Positions 22,156 through 30,510 of a stretch of DNA of 64,000 nt are shown piece by piece. Position 1 is the first letter of the stretch, and the number at the start of each line of letters is the position of its first letter. The position numbers and the translations under genes were made by a program. Source of the DNA: Oleiphilus sp. (GTDB taxonomy: Bacteria; Pseudomonadota; Gammaproteobacteria; Pseudomonadales; Oleiphilaceae); assembly GCA_006212045.1 (NCBI GenBank), contig PZPK01000009.1, positions 1-64,000 on the forward strand, written 5' to 3'. Under the pieces are notes generated by a model. It was not told where the DNA came from. It ran no database searches and saw only the letters and a program-made list of their open reading frames with translations.

Positions 22156-22779
22156 ATGCAGACACAAACACGGGAAGAGAAAAAAAGGCAAACCCGAAAA
22201 CAATTGATGGATGCTGCGCTGACTTTGACCGGCAGCGGACGTCACTTTTCCAGTATCAGCCTACGGGAAGTTGCCAAAAATGCAGGCGTAGTTCCGACGT
22301 CTTTCTATCGTCACTTTAGCGATATGGAGGAGCTCGGGCTGAATATCATTGATGATCTTGGTCTCATGTTGCGGAAACTCATGCGCACGGCCCGCCAACA
22401 TGAAGACTACTTTGAAGCGCAAGCCAGAAATTCGGTAGAGGTGTATGCCGAGTACGTGTGTGCCCACAAGAACTACTTTTTCTTTATGGAGCAGGTGCGC
22501 ACAGGAGGCTCGTCGGCATTGCGAAAAGCCATTCGTAACGAACTCAAGTATTTCTCGAATGAACTGGCTTCTGACATTCGACCCTTGGCGCAGTTGTCAT
22601 CTACGGACGATACCGACCTGGATATCATTTGCCAATTGATCGTGAGCACGGTGTTTGAATGCACTATCGACCTGCTCGACCATATTGAGACAAACCCGGC
22701 GTATCTTGATACCTATATTGAACACACGCTGAAAAAACTGCGCTGTGTCTGGCTGGGAGCCACAAGCTGGCAAAGCTGA
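22156..22779 (+). CDS. desT: TetR-family regulator DesT
   Basis: 207 residues: N-terminal HTH (ISLREVAKNAGVVPTSFYRHFSDMEEL, about 35-62) and a helical ligand domain. It is divergent from desCB over operators of the DesT type. In P. aeruginosa DesT senses the ratio of saturated to unsaturated acyl-CoAs and adjusts desCB expression. The phrase RTGGSSALRKAIRNELKYFSNELASDI resembles the DesT/FabR ligand domain. Start chosen at the ATG at 22156; ribosome site weak. Confidence 0.88.
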   Translation: MQTQTREEKKRQTRKQLMDAALTLTGSGRHFSSISLREVAKNAGVVPTSFYRHFSDMEELGLNIIDDLGLMLRKLMRTARQHEDYFEAQARNSVEVYAEYVCAHKNYFFFMEQVRTGGSSALRKAIRNELKYFSNELASDIRPLAQLSSTDDTDLDIICQLIVSTVFECTIDLLDHIETNPAYLDTYIEHTLKKLRCVWLGATSWQS

Positions 22780-22803
22780 GAGGCACCATGAACGCCAACC
22801 GGA

Positions 22804-23724
22804 CTAGGCAAAACTGCGCTTCCACTCAAGCATTTGCACCAGGCTGGCGGTTGCACCGCCACACACCACAAACAATGGCGCTTTGAACCCGGCCAACACC
22901 GGCGCGTTTTCATAGGCCAGCGCCAGACTGGCGCCACAGGCTGGCTCTACCAGTACCCGATGATCTTCCAGAAAACGCTCGCATGCCGCGAGTGCGTCCG
23001 CATCTGTCACAGTGGCACTGCGTACATCATGCACACGCGCCCACTCCAGCGCTTTGTCACAGACGCGCTTGGCTCCCAGAGAAGTCGCAATACTCTTTAT
23101 GCTTTCCAGCGCAACCGGGCCACCAGCTTCCAGTGCGGCATTCAGAGATGCCGCGCCTTCCGTTTCGACGCAGACCAATGGGATATCCTGCCACCCGTTG
23201 CGATGCAGGCCCTCAGCCACACCGCACATCAGGCCTCCGCCGCCGACCGACAGCACCACAGCATCAGGCCGAAAACCTGACTCTGCGACTTCATCCACCA
23301 GAGTGGCATGCCCTTGCCAAAGCAAGGGGTCATCAAATGGATGCAAAAAGGCATCCTTCGGGCCCAGCAAAGACATGGCATAAGCATTGGCTTCCTGCCA
23401 ACTCGCACCATGCACAATCACCTCGGCATTTTCCATGCGTAACAAGTGCATGGCTCGCTCGGTCACCGTTTCCGGAACCACCACAGTGACAGCCACGCCC
23501 AACTTGCGGCCGGCATAAGCCACCGCTAAACCGGCATTGCCCCCGGACGAAGACACAAAGCGCTGCGCCCCTTCCTCCGCATAGCGCTGACAGGCATAAC
23601 CCACGCCACGTATTTTGAAAGAACCCGGTGCCTGTAGCGCTTCCATCTTCATCCAGACAGCACGTTCTGTCGCCAAACTGAGCGGGCGGGATTCAATCAA
23701 TGGGGTTTCGAGATGCAGAGACAT
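22804..23724 (-). CDS. PLP-dependent L-serine/L-threonine dehydratase
   Basis: 306 residues of fold-type II PLP enzymes. PLP lysine in QAPGSFKIRG (about 32-41), phosphate loop SSGGNAG (59-65) and glycine loop SVGGGGLMCG. Deaminates serine or threonine to pyruvate or 2-oxobutyrate. Lacks the C-terminal ACT domain of biosynthetic IlvA, so it is of the catabolic serine dehydratase type. Converges on desT with a 24-nt gap and no clear terminator. Confidence 0.88.
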   Translation of the reverse strand: MSLHLETPLIESRPLSLATERAVWMKMEALQAPGSFKIRGVGYACQRYAEEGAQRFVSSSGGNAGLAVAYAGRKLGVAVTVVVPETVTERAMHLLRMENAEVIVHGASWQEANAYAMSLLGPKDAFLHPFDDPLLWQGHATLVDEVAESGFRPDAVVLSVGGGGLMCGVAEGLHRNGWQDIPLVCVETEGAASLNAALEAGGPVALESIKSIATSLGAKRVCDKALEWARVHDVRSATVTDADALAACERFLEDHRVLVEPACGASLALAYENAPVLAGFKAPLFVVCGGATASLVQMLEWKRSFA

Positions 23725-23819
23725 AAGATCAGAACTCGCAGAATTTGAGGCTCAAATATGGGATGTACTCACCCTTTTCAAGCATTGTAGACAGGACCCA
23801 CTTTTGATAATAACACGAG

Positions 23820-25250
23820 TTACTCGAGGACCTTGACCTGATCTCGGCCGCCTTCTTTCGCCAGATAGAGGGCTTTATCAGCCAGTTTGATGAGCCTGTC
23901 GATCTCAGGTAGATTCTTGATTTCGTTGGACTGGTACAGTCCTATACTGGCCGTCAGCTTGAGATCTGGCGTACCCACAACCACTCCATCGTCGGTAGGA
24001 ATTTCCTGAAGTTGCATTTTGCGAATGTTCTCCAGAAGTCGATTGGCAATGATTAAACCGTCTTTTGCATCTTCCAGCAGCATGGCAAAAGCAAACTCCT
24101 CACCACCTACGCGCCCGTAGACGTCCTCCTGCCTGAAAAAGCGCACCAGCACAGCCCCCACCTCTTTCAGAACCTGATCGCCAAACGGGTGCCCAAAGCG
24201 GTCATTTAATTGCTTAAAGAAATCGATATCTATGATCCCGACCACAATCGAAAGGTTTCTTCTCTTTGCCAAACTTATCAAGCGATTGATCTGCCCATAA
24301 AAAGCCTGTCGATTGGGGATGCCGGTTAAGGCATCGTAGTAGGCCATGCGCTCCAGCTCCTGATTGGCACGCCGCAGCTGATCGGTTCTTTCGCTGACAA
24401 TACGCTCAAGATTCTTTTTAAGCTCTTTCAGATCGGCATTACGTCTTTCGAGCTGTTCCGCTCGGTAAATCTGCTCAGTCACATCGCGCTCAATGGCTGC
24501 AAAGTGGGTCACCTTACCGTGACGGTTTCTTAGCGGCATAATGTGCATTTCAAGCCAATAAGGGCGCCCCGATTTACTATAGTTCCGGATGGTTGCAGTC
24601 ACCGGCTCGATGTTTCCAAGTGCTTCGGAAACTTTTCTGCGCGTCTCTTTGCTCGTGTCTTGTCCCTGCAAAATACGCGGTGTCTCTCCAATTACCTCTT
24701 CGGCTGTATATTCGGTTAACTTTTCGAAGGCCTTATTCACGTAGACAATTTTTGGACCCAGAGGATATTCCACATTTTCCGCCTCGGTCACAATCACGAT
24801 GTCTTGCGTGTTATCCAGAATGGTCTGGCAGGAAAACAGAAATTTATCTTGAGTGATGTCGTTAAAGGTAACGACAATAAAGCCTTCCTGTTCAGCCTCA
24901 TCAAACTCCATATATGCGTTCACCAGGAACCATGAAACATTCAGACTGCCATCAACTACGCCCAGTACTTCATTGCTCAACGGGCTATGAAAGCGCTTCA
25001 CTTTGTTGACCGGGTATTCTTCAACTTGGAGTTTACGGTTGCCCTCATCTATAAAGTTCCAGCCAGGGTCTTTGGCATCTTTACCGATAATCTGGTTATA
25101 GCTTAGGCGCAGCAACTTCAGGGCGGTAGGATTGGCGTAAATGATGGACGTATCCCAACGATGAATCACTACACCAATATTGGCATTCTCCAACAGAATC
25201 TTTAAGGAAATATCGCTGATTTCGCGCGAACCGCTCGATGCCATCCCCAT
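23820..25250 (-). CDS. PAS-PAS-GGDEF diguanylate cyclase
   Basis: 476 residues, soluble. PAS1 about 18-130, PAS2 about 140-265 (TAEEVIGETPRILQGQDTSKE with GRPYWLEMHIMPLRN, resembling LOV/PAS core), a coiled coil about 270-305, then GGDEF with active site GGEEF and an upstream I-site RQED five residues before it. Should make c-di-GMP with product inhibition. The PAS2 segment lacks the LOV photoactive GXNCRFLQ cysteine motif, so light sensing is not indicated. Start could be the ATG at 25250 or 25244. Confidence 0.9.
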   Translation of the reverse strand: MGMASSGSREISDISLKILLENANIGVVIHRWDTSIIYANPTALKLLRLSYNQIIGKDAKDPGWNFIDEGNRKLQVEEYPVNKVKRFHSPLSNEVLGVVDGSLNVSWFLVNAYMEFDEAEQEGFIVVTFNDITQDKFLFSCQTILDNTQDIVIVTEAENVEYPLGPKIVYVNKAFEKLTEYTAEEVIGETPRILQGQDTSKETRRKVSEALGNIEPVTATIRNYSKSGRPYWLEMHIMPLRNRHGKVTHFAAIERDVTEQIYRAEQLERRNADLKELKKNLERIVSERTDQLRRANQELERMAYYDALTGIPNRQAFYGQINRLISLAKRRNLSIVVGIIDIDFFKQLNDRFGHPFGDQVLKEVGAVLVRFFRQEDVYGRVGGEEFAFAMLLEDAKDGLIIANRLLENIRKMQLQEIPTDDGVVVGTPDLKLTASIGLYQSNEIKNLPEIDRLIKLADKALYLAKEGGRDQVKVLE

Positions 25251-25408
25251 TTACCTTTCGCTTTTATTTTTATTGAGTATAGTCCTTCATTACGATGCTG
25301 GGGAGCCATCGAATTTTGACTCTTTTGAACCAGGTAAAAAAAGAAATGCGCATTGGTGGAAAATGCCCATTTCCAAATGGTTAGCGAGAGTCTGCATAAT
25401 GGTCTTAG

Positions 25409-25437
25409 GCCGCAAGCATCGATCGCCTGTTTGCGGC
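25409..25437 (-). terminator. Weak hairpin after the DUF1127 gene
   Basis: GCCGCAA / TTGCGGC stem with a 15-nt loop, 12 nt past the stop; no T-run follows on the minus strand. Confidence 0.3.
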
Positions 25438-25449
25438 GCGTTTACCGTA

Positions 25450-25695
25450 TTACTCTTCCCAGAAACGTTTATGCATCTCCCGATAACGATCAGCCTCTGT
25501 CAGACCAATATCCTTGAGAATATAAGGCGGCAATGTTGCCAGCTTTCTGCGTTCCTTCGCCCTCAGGTGCCAGCGTTCCATCAGTCTGACCATTCCGATC
25601 AGCCCGTTTACCGCTCGTCGAAGTGGCCTTTCTGGCCGAACCGGAGCTATTGGTAATTCAAGATGTTTACCCAAATGCTGATTTAAACTGTTCAT
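25450..25695 (-). CDS. DUF1127 (YjiS-like) small protein
   Basis: 81 residues from the ATG at 25695, which has AAAGGAGAG upstream; the longer frame to 25776 lacks this. The C-terminal signature reads RRKLATLPPYILKDIGLTEADRYREMHKRFWE, the Arg-rich DUF1127 motif. Such proteins are small regulatory or RNA-associated factors in other bacteria; the role here is not known. Divergent from the LysR gene over 212 bp, which suggests regulation by it. Confidence 0.88.
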   Translation of the reverse strand: MNSLNQHLGKHLELPIAPVRPERPLRRAVNGLIGMVRLMERWHLRAKERRKLATLPPYILKDIGLTEADRYREMHKRFWEE

Positions 25696-25814
25696 ATGAT
25701 TCTCTCCTTTGTTTTCCGGTGGCAAGTTTCGAAACGGAAGCATGATCACCGGGCTTGAATTCAATTTAAGCGACAAGCTGCTTTACAAGCCAATCGTCAT
25801 TTCAGATGGGTGTC

Positions 25815-25829
25815 ATCCAAAATCCTGAT
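25815..25829. promoter_or_regulatory. Candidate LysR-type box
   Basis: ATCCAAAATCCTGAT fits T-N11-A with ATC/GAT arms and lies between the divergent DUF1127 and LysR genes. Confidence 0.35.
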
Positions 25830-25907
25830 GGCGTTTTATTCCGCATTGGGTTTCAATAAACGAGGTCATGGCAAAGCGCCTGCAGAACATATAGAAGGAG
25901 CGGAACA

Positions 25908-26816
25908 ATGGAGTTGCATCAGCTGAAGATATTTGTCGCGGTTGCCGAAGAGAAGCACCTTACTCGCGCTGCAGAACGTGTATTCAGCAGCCAGCCGGCG
26001 GTGAGTGCGCAAGTCAAATCGCTGGAGGAGCAACTGGGCGTGCGTCTGTTTGACCGCACTCCAAAGGGCATGGAACTTACCAAAGCCGGCGAACAGTTGC
26101 TGGAACGGGCACGTACAACGCTGGCCGCAGCTTCCGATATGTTGGCCAGTGCCAAGTCCATGCAGGGCCATGTAGTTGGCGAGCTGCAAATCGGGACCAA
26201 TTCGGACCTGGACTTTTTACGCCTGCCAGACATCATACAAACACTGAATGCCGCCCACCCTCAACTAAAACTGTCGGTCGTCGCCAGCATGTCGACCGAT
26301 ATCCTGCGCGATGTTCGCAAAGGCCAGCTTGATTCGGGCTTCTTTTTTGGACCCAACCCGCTTGGCGGTCTGCATTGCGAGCCCCTCGCCGATATTCAAA
26401 CCGCCATCGTCGCCCCTGCAGCCTGGAAGGACAAAATCACGCAGGCCTCGATCGAAGACCTGGCAAAACTGGACTGGGTCTACACCCGCGAAACATGCCC
26501 TTTCTACCTGTTGAAGGAAGAACTCTTCGCCGACTCAGGGCTGTCTCCCAACAAGAGCATTTTTGTCGACACGGAAGAAAATATTCGTGCCTTTATCCGC
26601 TCGGGTACAGGGCTTTCGCTGCTGCGAAAAGACGATGCCGACAAAGCCGAGGCTGAAGGTTGGGGCATACGCTGGCAAGGTGAATGCCCGCGATGTCCCT
26701 TGAGTGTTGCCGTGCTCGCCAACAGGATCAGTGAACCTGAAATTAAAGCCTGGCTTGATGCACTGGGTCCCGTCTGGCAAATGGGCAGTGATGCTGCGAA
26801 CAGCGTTGCCGGTTGA
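25908..26816 (+). CDS. LysR-family transcriptional regulator
   Basis: 302 residues. N-terminal winged HTH (MELHQLKIFVAVAEEKHLTRAAERVFSSQPAVSAQVKSLEE region) and a C-terminal periplasmic-binding-like effector domain. AAGGAG at good distance from the ATG. It is divergent from DUF1127; the effector ligand cannot be inferred. Confidence 0.92.
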   Translation: MELHQLKIFVAVAEEKHLTRAAERVFSSQPAVSAQVKSLEEQLGVRLFDRTPKGMELTKAGEQLLERARTTLAAASDMLASAKSMQGHVVGELQIGTNSDLDFLRLPDIIQTLNAAHPQLKLSVVASMSTDILRDVRKGQLDSGFFFGPNPLGGLHCEPLADIQTAIVAPAAWKDKITQASIEDLAKLDWVYTRETCPFYLLKEELFADSGLSPNKSIFVDTEENIRAFIRSGTGLSLLRKDDADKAEAEGWGIRWQGECPRCPLSVAVLANRISEPEIKAWLDALGPVWQMGSDAANSVAG

Positions 26817-26902
26817 ATCCAAAGTACCCTTGAATGCGTAAGCATTCGTGACTAACCTGCTTTTACAACACTTAAGAACCTTCAGCACAGCGAAACCCTA
26901 AT

Positions 26903-27886
26903 ATGACCGCAACCCGGCAAATTGAAGAACACCCAGACAAAGAGCGCATTCTGATCGGTACCAGCAGCTGCCTACTGGGTGAAGAAGTACGCTTTGACAA
27001 AGGTCACAAGCACCACAGCTATATCACCAAAACACTGGGGCAGTTTTTTACTTTCCGTCCCTTTTGCCCGGAAATGGCCATCGGCCTTGGGGCACCGCGT
27101 GAAACATTAAGACTGGTCACTCGTGATGGCGAAATACGCTGCATCGGAAACAAAACCGAAGGCCACGATGTGACCGAAAAACTTATCGCTACCGCACAGG
27201 AGCAACGCCCATGGCATGCCGAACTGTGCGGCTATATTCTGAAGAAAGGCTCGCCCTCGTGTGGCATGGAGCGCGTGCGTATTTACAGTGCCGAAAGCGG
27301 GATGCCTCTGGAGAGCGGCAGTGGGCTTTATGCCAAAACCCTGCTGGAAAACTTCCCATTTCTTCCGGTGGAAGAGGAAGGAAGACTTGGCGACCCGGTC
27401 TTGCGTGAGAATTTTATCAAGCGCGTATTTGCCTACCGACATTGGCGTGATTTGGCCGAAGAAGGCTTTTCGATGAAAAAGCTGACCGACTTTCATTCCC
27501 AATACAAATACGTGTTGCTCAGTCACGACCAGCATCGCACCCGTGCGCTCGGCAATCGCCTCGCACAAGCGTCGGATGAGCCGATCGAATCCGTGGCACA
27601 ATGGTACTTTGAAGAGTGGATGAGCCTGCTGAAACTGCGCTCAACGCGCAAGAATCATGTCAACGTGCTGCAACACCTGCAGGGCTTCCTCAAGAACGAC
27701 ATCGACAAGGACGACAAACAGGAACTGAGTGAGACCATTGACAACTATCGCATGGGACTGCTGCCTCTGATCGTCCCGATAACGCTCTTGCGTCATCATT
27801 TCAGAAGGCACCCGAAACCCTTTGTCGACCGGGCAAAATATCTGGAACCACACCCTTCCGAACTGATGTTGCTTAATACTATTTGA
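26903..27886 (+). CDS. DUF523-DUF1722 two-domain protein (YbgA-type)
   Basis: 327 residues. N-terminal DUF523 (about 15-160) with cysteines in GTSSCLLGEEVRFD, FCPE and GSPSCGM that could hold a metal or FeS cluster; C-terminal DUF1722 (about 190-315) starting LTDFHSQYKYVLLSHDQ. In many gammaproteobacteria this gene neighbours photolyase genes in light-stress clusters, and here it converges on the photolyase operon, separated only by the inserted RAYT element. The stop codon TGA at 27884-27886 is almost at the transposon's left end. Biochemical role unknown. Confidence 0.88.
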   Translation: MTATRQIEEHPDKERILIGTSSCLLGEEVRFDKGHKHHSYITKTLGQFFTFRPFCPEMAIGLGAPRETLRLVTRDGEIRCIGNKTEGHDVTEKLIATAQEQRPWHAELCGYILKKGSPSCGMERVRIYSAESGMPLESGSGLYAKTLLENFPFLPVEEEGRLGDPVLRENFIKRVFAYRHWRDLAEEGFSMKKLTDFHSQYKYVLLSHDQHRTRALGNRLAQASDEPIESVAQWYFEEWMSLLKLRSTRKNHVNVLQHLQGFLKNDIDKDDKQELSETIDNYRMGLLPLIVPITLLRHHFRRHPKPFVDRAKYLEPHPSELMLLNTI

Positions 27887-27887
27887 T

Positions 27888-28719
27888 AGGGGTCGGGTCG
27901 ATTAAAAAACGAACTGTAAGGCTCTAATTCGATCGACATGTAGATATCATTTTCATAGTATTGATTGTTGATTTATCGCGTTGGTTTAAGGAGTAAACCA
28001 TGCCCAGACGTACACGGATGTACATACCGGAAATACCCGTTCATATCGTTCAGCGGGGCCATAATCGACAGCCTTGCTTTTTTGCTGACGATGATTACCA
28101 GTTTTATAGAGGGAGCTTATTGGAAGCCTTGGGCCGATATGGCGCCTCTTGTCACGCTTATTGTCTGATGACAAATCATATCCATCTTCTTGTGACACCC
28201 AGGGAAGAAGATAGCGTTCAGCGAGTCATGCAACATTTGGGTAGGCAGTATGTTCAGTACGTCAACAAGGCCTATCGTCGCAGTGGGTCATTATGGGAAG
28301 GACGTCACAAAGGTTGTATGGTGGCAAGCGGTGACTATTTGCTGCGCTGTTATCGATATATAGAGCTCAATCCAGTTGCTGCCAAAATGGTAGTCAAGCC
28401 GGAAGAGTATCGATGGAGTAGTTTTCATTACAATGCTGCAGGAAGGCCGGATGATCTGATTACACCGCATGCCACTTATTTGGAGCTGTCAAAGCGACAA
28501 CTGGAAAGACAATTTGCCTATCGCGAATTATTCAGCGAATCTCTTAGTGATCATGATGTGCATGAACTACGTGACAGCCTGAATTCTAACCATGTGCTAG
28601 GAAACGAGCGATTCAAAGCGCACATTGAACGCGCGTTGGGTCGGCCATTGGGCAATGGGAAGCGAGGACGGCCGAGTTCGAAAACTGGATAAATAATATT
28701 CAACCCGACCCCTTTTTCT
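27888..28719 (+). mobile_element. RAYT (REP-associated tyrosine transposase) element
   Basis: About 830 bp. Left end AGGGGTCGGGTCGATT at 27888-27903; right end, read on the minus strand from about 28719, AAAAAGGGGTCGGGTTGAAT. The ends are inverted and enclose one transposase gene. The element sits exactly between two convergent genes: it starts right after the DUF523-DUF1722 stop and reaches into the last codons of the membrane-protein gene at 28597-29082. Next to the right end an 11-bp tandem repeat CCTTTTTCTTG occurs at 28711-28721 and 28722-28732. Confidence 0.8.
28000..28692 (+). CDS. REP-associated tyrosine transposase (Y1/IS200-like family)
   Basis: 230 residues. HUH motif H60-I-H62 in MTNHIHLLVTP and the tyrosine helix RCYRYIELNPVAAKMV (118-130) mark an HUH single-strand transposase of the RAYT class. 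The RRSGSLWEGRHKG stretch is typical. AAGGAG precedes the ATG. RAYTs mobilise REP palindromes; the GGGGTCGGGT ends are its likely substrate. The remote copy at 1831-1863 shows that this family has moved in the genome. Confidence 0.92.
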   Translation: MPRRTRMYIPEIPVHIVQRGHNRQPCFFADDDYQFYRGSLLEALGRYGASCHAYCLMTNHIHLLVTPREEDSVQRVMQHLGRQYVQYVNKAYRRSGSLWEGRHKGCMVASGDYLLRCYRYIELNPVAAKMVVKPEEYRWSSFHYNAAGRPDDLITPHATYLELSKRQLERQFAYRELFSESLSDHDVHELRDSLNSNHVLGNERFKAHIERALGRPLGNGKRGRPSSKTG

Positions 28720-29082
28720 TGCCTTTTTCTTGGCCCAGGAAATGCAGAGAATGGTGGCTAGAATCGCTTCCAGAATCAGCATGCTCAGGAGCGAGGTATT
28801 CCAGCCCCAGATCCATGCACTGGCGACCCGGAAAAGAAAAAGTGTCATCGAAAACACATAGGCAAAGTAGAGTGCCGCTTCAATGTAGGTGCGTCGGAAA
28901 GAGGCGCCAAGCATGGCGACACCAAGCCCCACCTGCAGCCCGCCATACACACTGAAGAACTCCGAATGCGCCAGCAGACTGGTAAGGGCAAACCCCAGAA
29001 AATTAGCGGACAATTCGGCCTGTGACGCACACCACAAGCCCGACAGCAGATAGAGTATTCCGACCACGCGCAGACTGATCAC
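28597..29082 (-). CDS. Membrane protein, DUF4345-like, with C-terminus rewritten by the RAYT insertion
   Basis: 161 residues as it stands. Four hydrophobic helices lie within residues 1-118 and include HSEFFSVYGGLQVGLGVAML, which resembles DUF4345-type proteins. Beyond residue about 121 (…SWAKKK) the frame runs into the transposon antisense for about 40 residues with no hydrophobic or conserved character. The native protein probably ended near residue 120-125. It overlaps the upstream gene by 4 nt and is the last gene of the light-stress operon. Family assignment moderate, tail origin strong. Confidence 0.7.
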   Translation of the reverse strand: MISLRVVGILYLLSGLWCASQAELSANFLGFALTSLLAHSEFFSVYGGLQVGLGVAMLGASFRRTYIEAALYFAYVFSMTLFLFRVASAWIWGWNTSLLSMLILEAILATILCISWAKKKARKRGRVEYYLSSFRTRPSSLPIAQWPTQRAFNVRFESLVS

Positions 29083-29906
29083 AAAGAGTCTCCGGCTGGT
29101 TTCTGAACTGTCTGATGGGCGAAGCCGGGCGCAGGCAATGCGCCAAGCGGCAGATACTCGTACCGAATGTGCGCATGATAATTATCCTCGCTCAAGCTGC
29201 CCTTCTCCCAAGCGCGAATATTGGTGACACCACGATATTCCATCAGACGCTTAGAGTTCCTGTCATAGCGCAGTTCAATCGGGTCCATTAAAAGCTGGAT
29301 CAGCCAATTGGTGGGTGCAATTGCCAATGAAAGCGACTCTTCATTCAACCCGGTCTGATAAACCTCGAAAGACACCAGACTGGAACGACTCAAAGCCAGA
29401 AATTCAAACTCGATGTTCTCCCCGGCCAGCAGAGCGTCCCAGTGTTTTCGAACCATTCTGTCAAAGCCGGCATCCACAATCACCATTTCTCCGGATGGCA
29501 AAGCCACCGAATCCTGCTGCTGATTGTTCGCCTCCAGGGTCTCCAGTGAGATACTGTCCTCACGATTCATGACGCGCAGCTTGTAGCGATCACGCTTGTC
29601 TTCAAATTCCAGCTGCGGTCGCAACACGTAGGGCAGATAGTCCAGCTGTTTGACTGCGATCACTTCCCCTTCAGCATCTTGATAACTGACCTCTGCCCGA
29701 CGGTACTGCTGTTGGGAATCCAGCTCCACTCGATGCGTCTCGACATAGAGCAGACGCTCACTGTCGATAGCATACGCATGCCCGACAAAGACCAGCTGCT
29801 GGGCCAAAACAGGGCCACTCCAGCCGACACACACGAGTAGCAGCCCAAACAATCCGGTACGAAACCAAACCGGTGTTGGGATAAGAGCTATGAGCGACTT
29901 CAACAC
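29079..29906 (-). CDS. Exported protein of unknown function in the photolyase operon
   Basis: 275 residues with an N-terminal signal (LFGLLLVCVGWSGPVLAQQ). The mature region is rich in beta-strands and Glu/Gln, with segments such as VETHRVELDSQQQYRRAEVSY and MEYRGVTNIRAWEKG; it could be a periplasmic lipid-binding type fold, but no family is recognised. Two nucleotides after DUF2878, and overlapping the membrane-protein gene by 4 nt. Its place next to lipid-modifying enzymes suggests a part in moving or sensing modified lipids; this is positional inference. Confidence 0.72.
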   Translation of the reverse strand: MLKSLIALIPTPVWFRTGLFGLLLVCVGWSGPVLAQQLVFVGHAYAIDSERLLYVETHRVELDSQQQYRRAEVSYQDAEGEVIAVKQLDYLPYVLRPQLEFEDKRDRYKLRVMNREDSISLETLEANNQQQDSVALPSGEMVIVDAGFDRMVRKHWDALLAGENIEFEFLALSRSSLVSFEVYQTGLNEESLSLAIAPTNWLIQLLMDPIELRYDRNSKRLMEYRGVTNIRAWEKGSLSEDNYHAHIRYEYLPLGALPAPGFAHQTVQKPAGDSL

Positions 29907-29908
29907 GC

Positions 29909-30472
29909 CTACTCGACCCCGCAGATTTGAGGCTTCACAGGCTGCGCCGACTTGAGCTCGACCTCATGCTCAGCCTTTGGGGCGACGAATGCCCCCTTGG
30001 GCAAGCGCGAAACGATGATGAACCCGGAAACACTCCAGATGCAGGCCAGCGATATAAAGCCCTGAACCGCAATATCCAATGCGCCCAGTCGCATACCCGC
30101 AAAATAGGAAAGCGGACCTGCCAAAGCACAAGCACACATAAAGGTTTTGGGCCACTGCCTCCACCATGATAAAGACGACCCGAGCGTGAGCCCGAACGCG
30201 GGCCACATACACATCAACCACAACGGCATTCCGGCCAGTTGCAGCACATCAGGATTTGGAGTCCGGAACCAGCCAAGTTGAAACATCAGGGTATCCATAG
30301 CGATACCGGCACAGGCAAACAGAAAGATAAATCGATAAGCGTGCTGCCCCGCTTCCTTGAGTAAGCCATGCAGAAGCAGGGCCAGCAGGAGAACTACGGC
30401 CAGATACCAGCCCACCAGTACAGCGCTAAACCATATTGCCTGAAACAACAGCGCATTGATTATTTTGTGCAT
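29909..30472 (-). CDS. DUF2878 integral membrane protein
   Basis: 187 residues, five to six transmembrane helices. The FQLGWFRTPNP and PLWLMCMWPAFGLTL segments fit DUF2878. These genes recur beside CFA-type methyltransferases and DUF1365 in ChrR-sigma clusters. Function unknown. Lies 38 nt after the CFA gene. Confidence 0.82.
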   Translation of the reverse strand: MHKIINALLFQAIWFSAVLVGWYLAVVLLLALLLHGLLKEAGQHAYRFIFLFACAGIAMDTLMFQLGWFRTPNPDVLQLAGMPLWLMCMWPAFGLTLGSSLSWWRQWPKTFMCACALAGPLSYFAGMRLGALDIAVQGFISLACIWSVSGFIIVSRLPKGAFVAPKAEHEVELKSAQPVKPQICGVE

Positions 30473-30510
30473 GCCTTCCTCTCCATGCCCCGTGCTTTAG
30501 CACCTGCCAG

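Noticed and set aside
24500-25000. A LOV photosensor in the PAS-PAS-GGDEF protein
   Set aside because: The segment around RILQGQDTSKE is LOV-like, but the flavin-binding NCR-F-LQ cysteine motif is missing.
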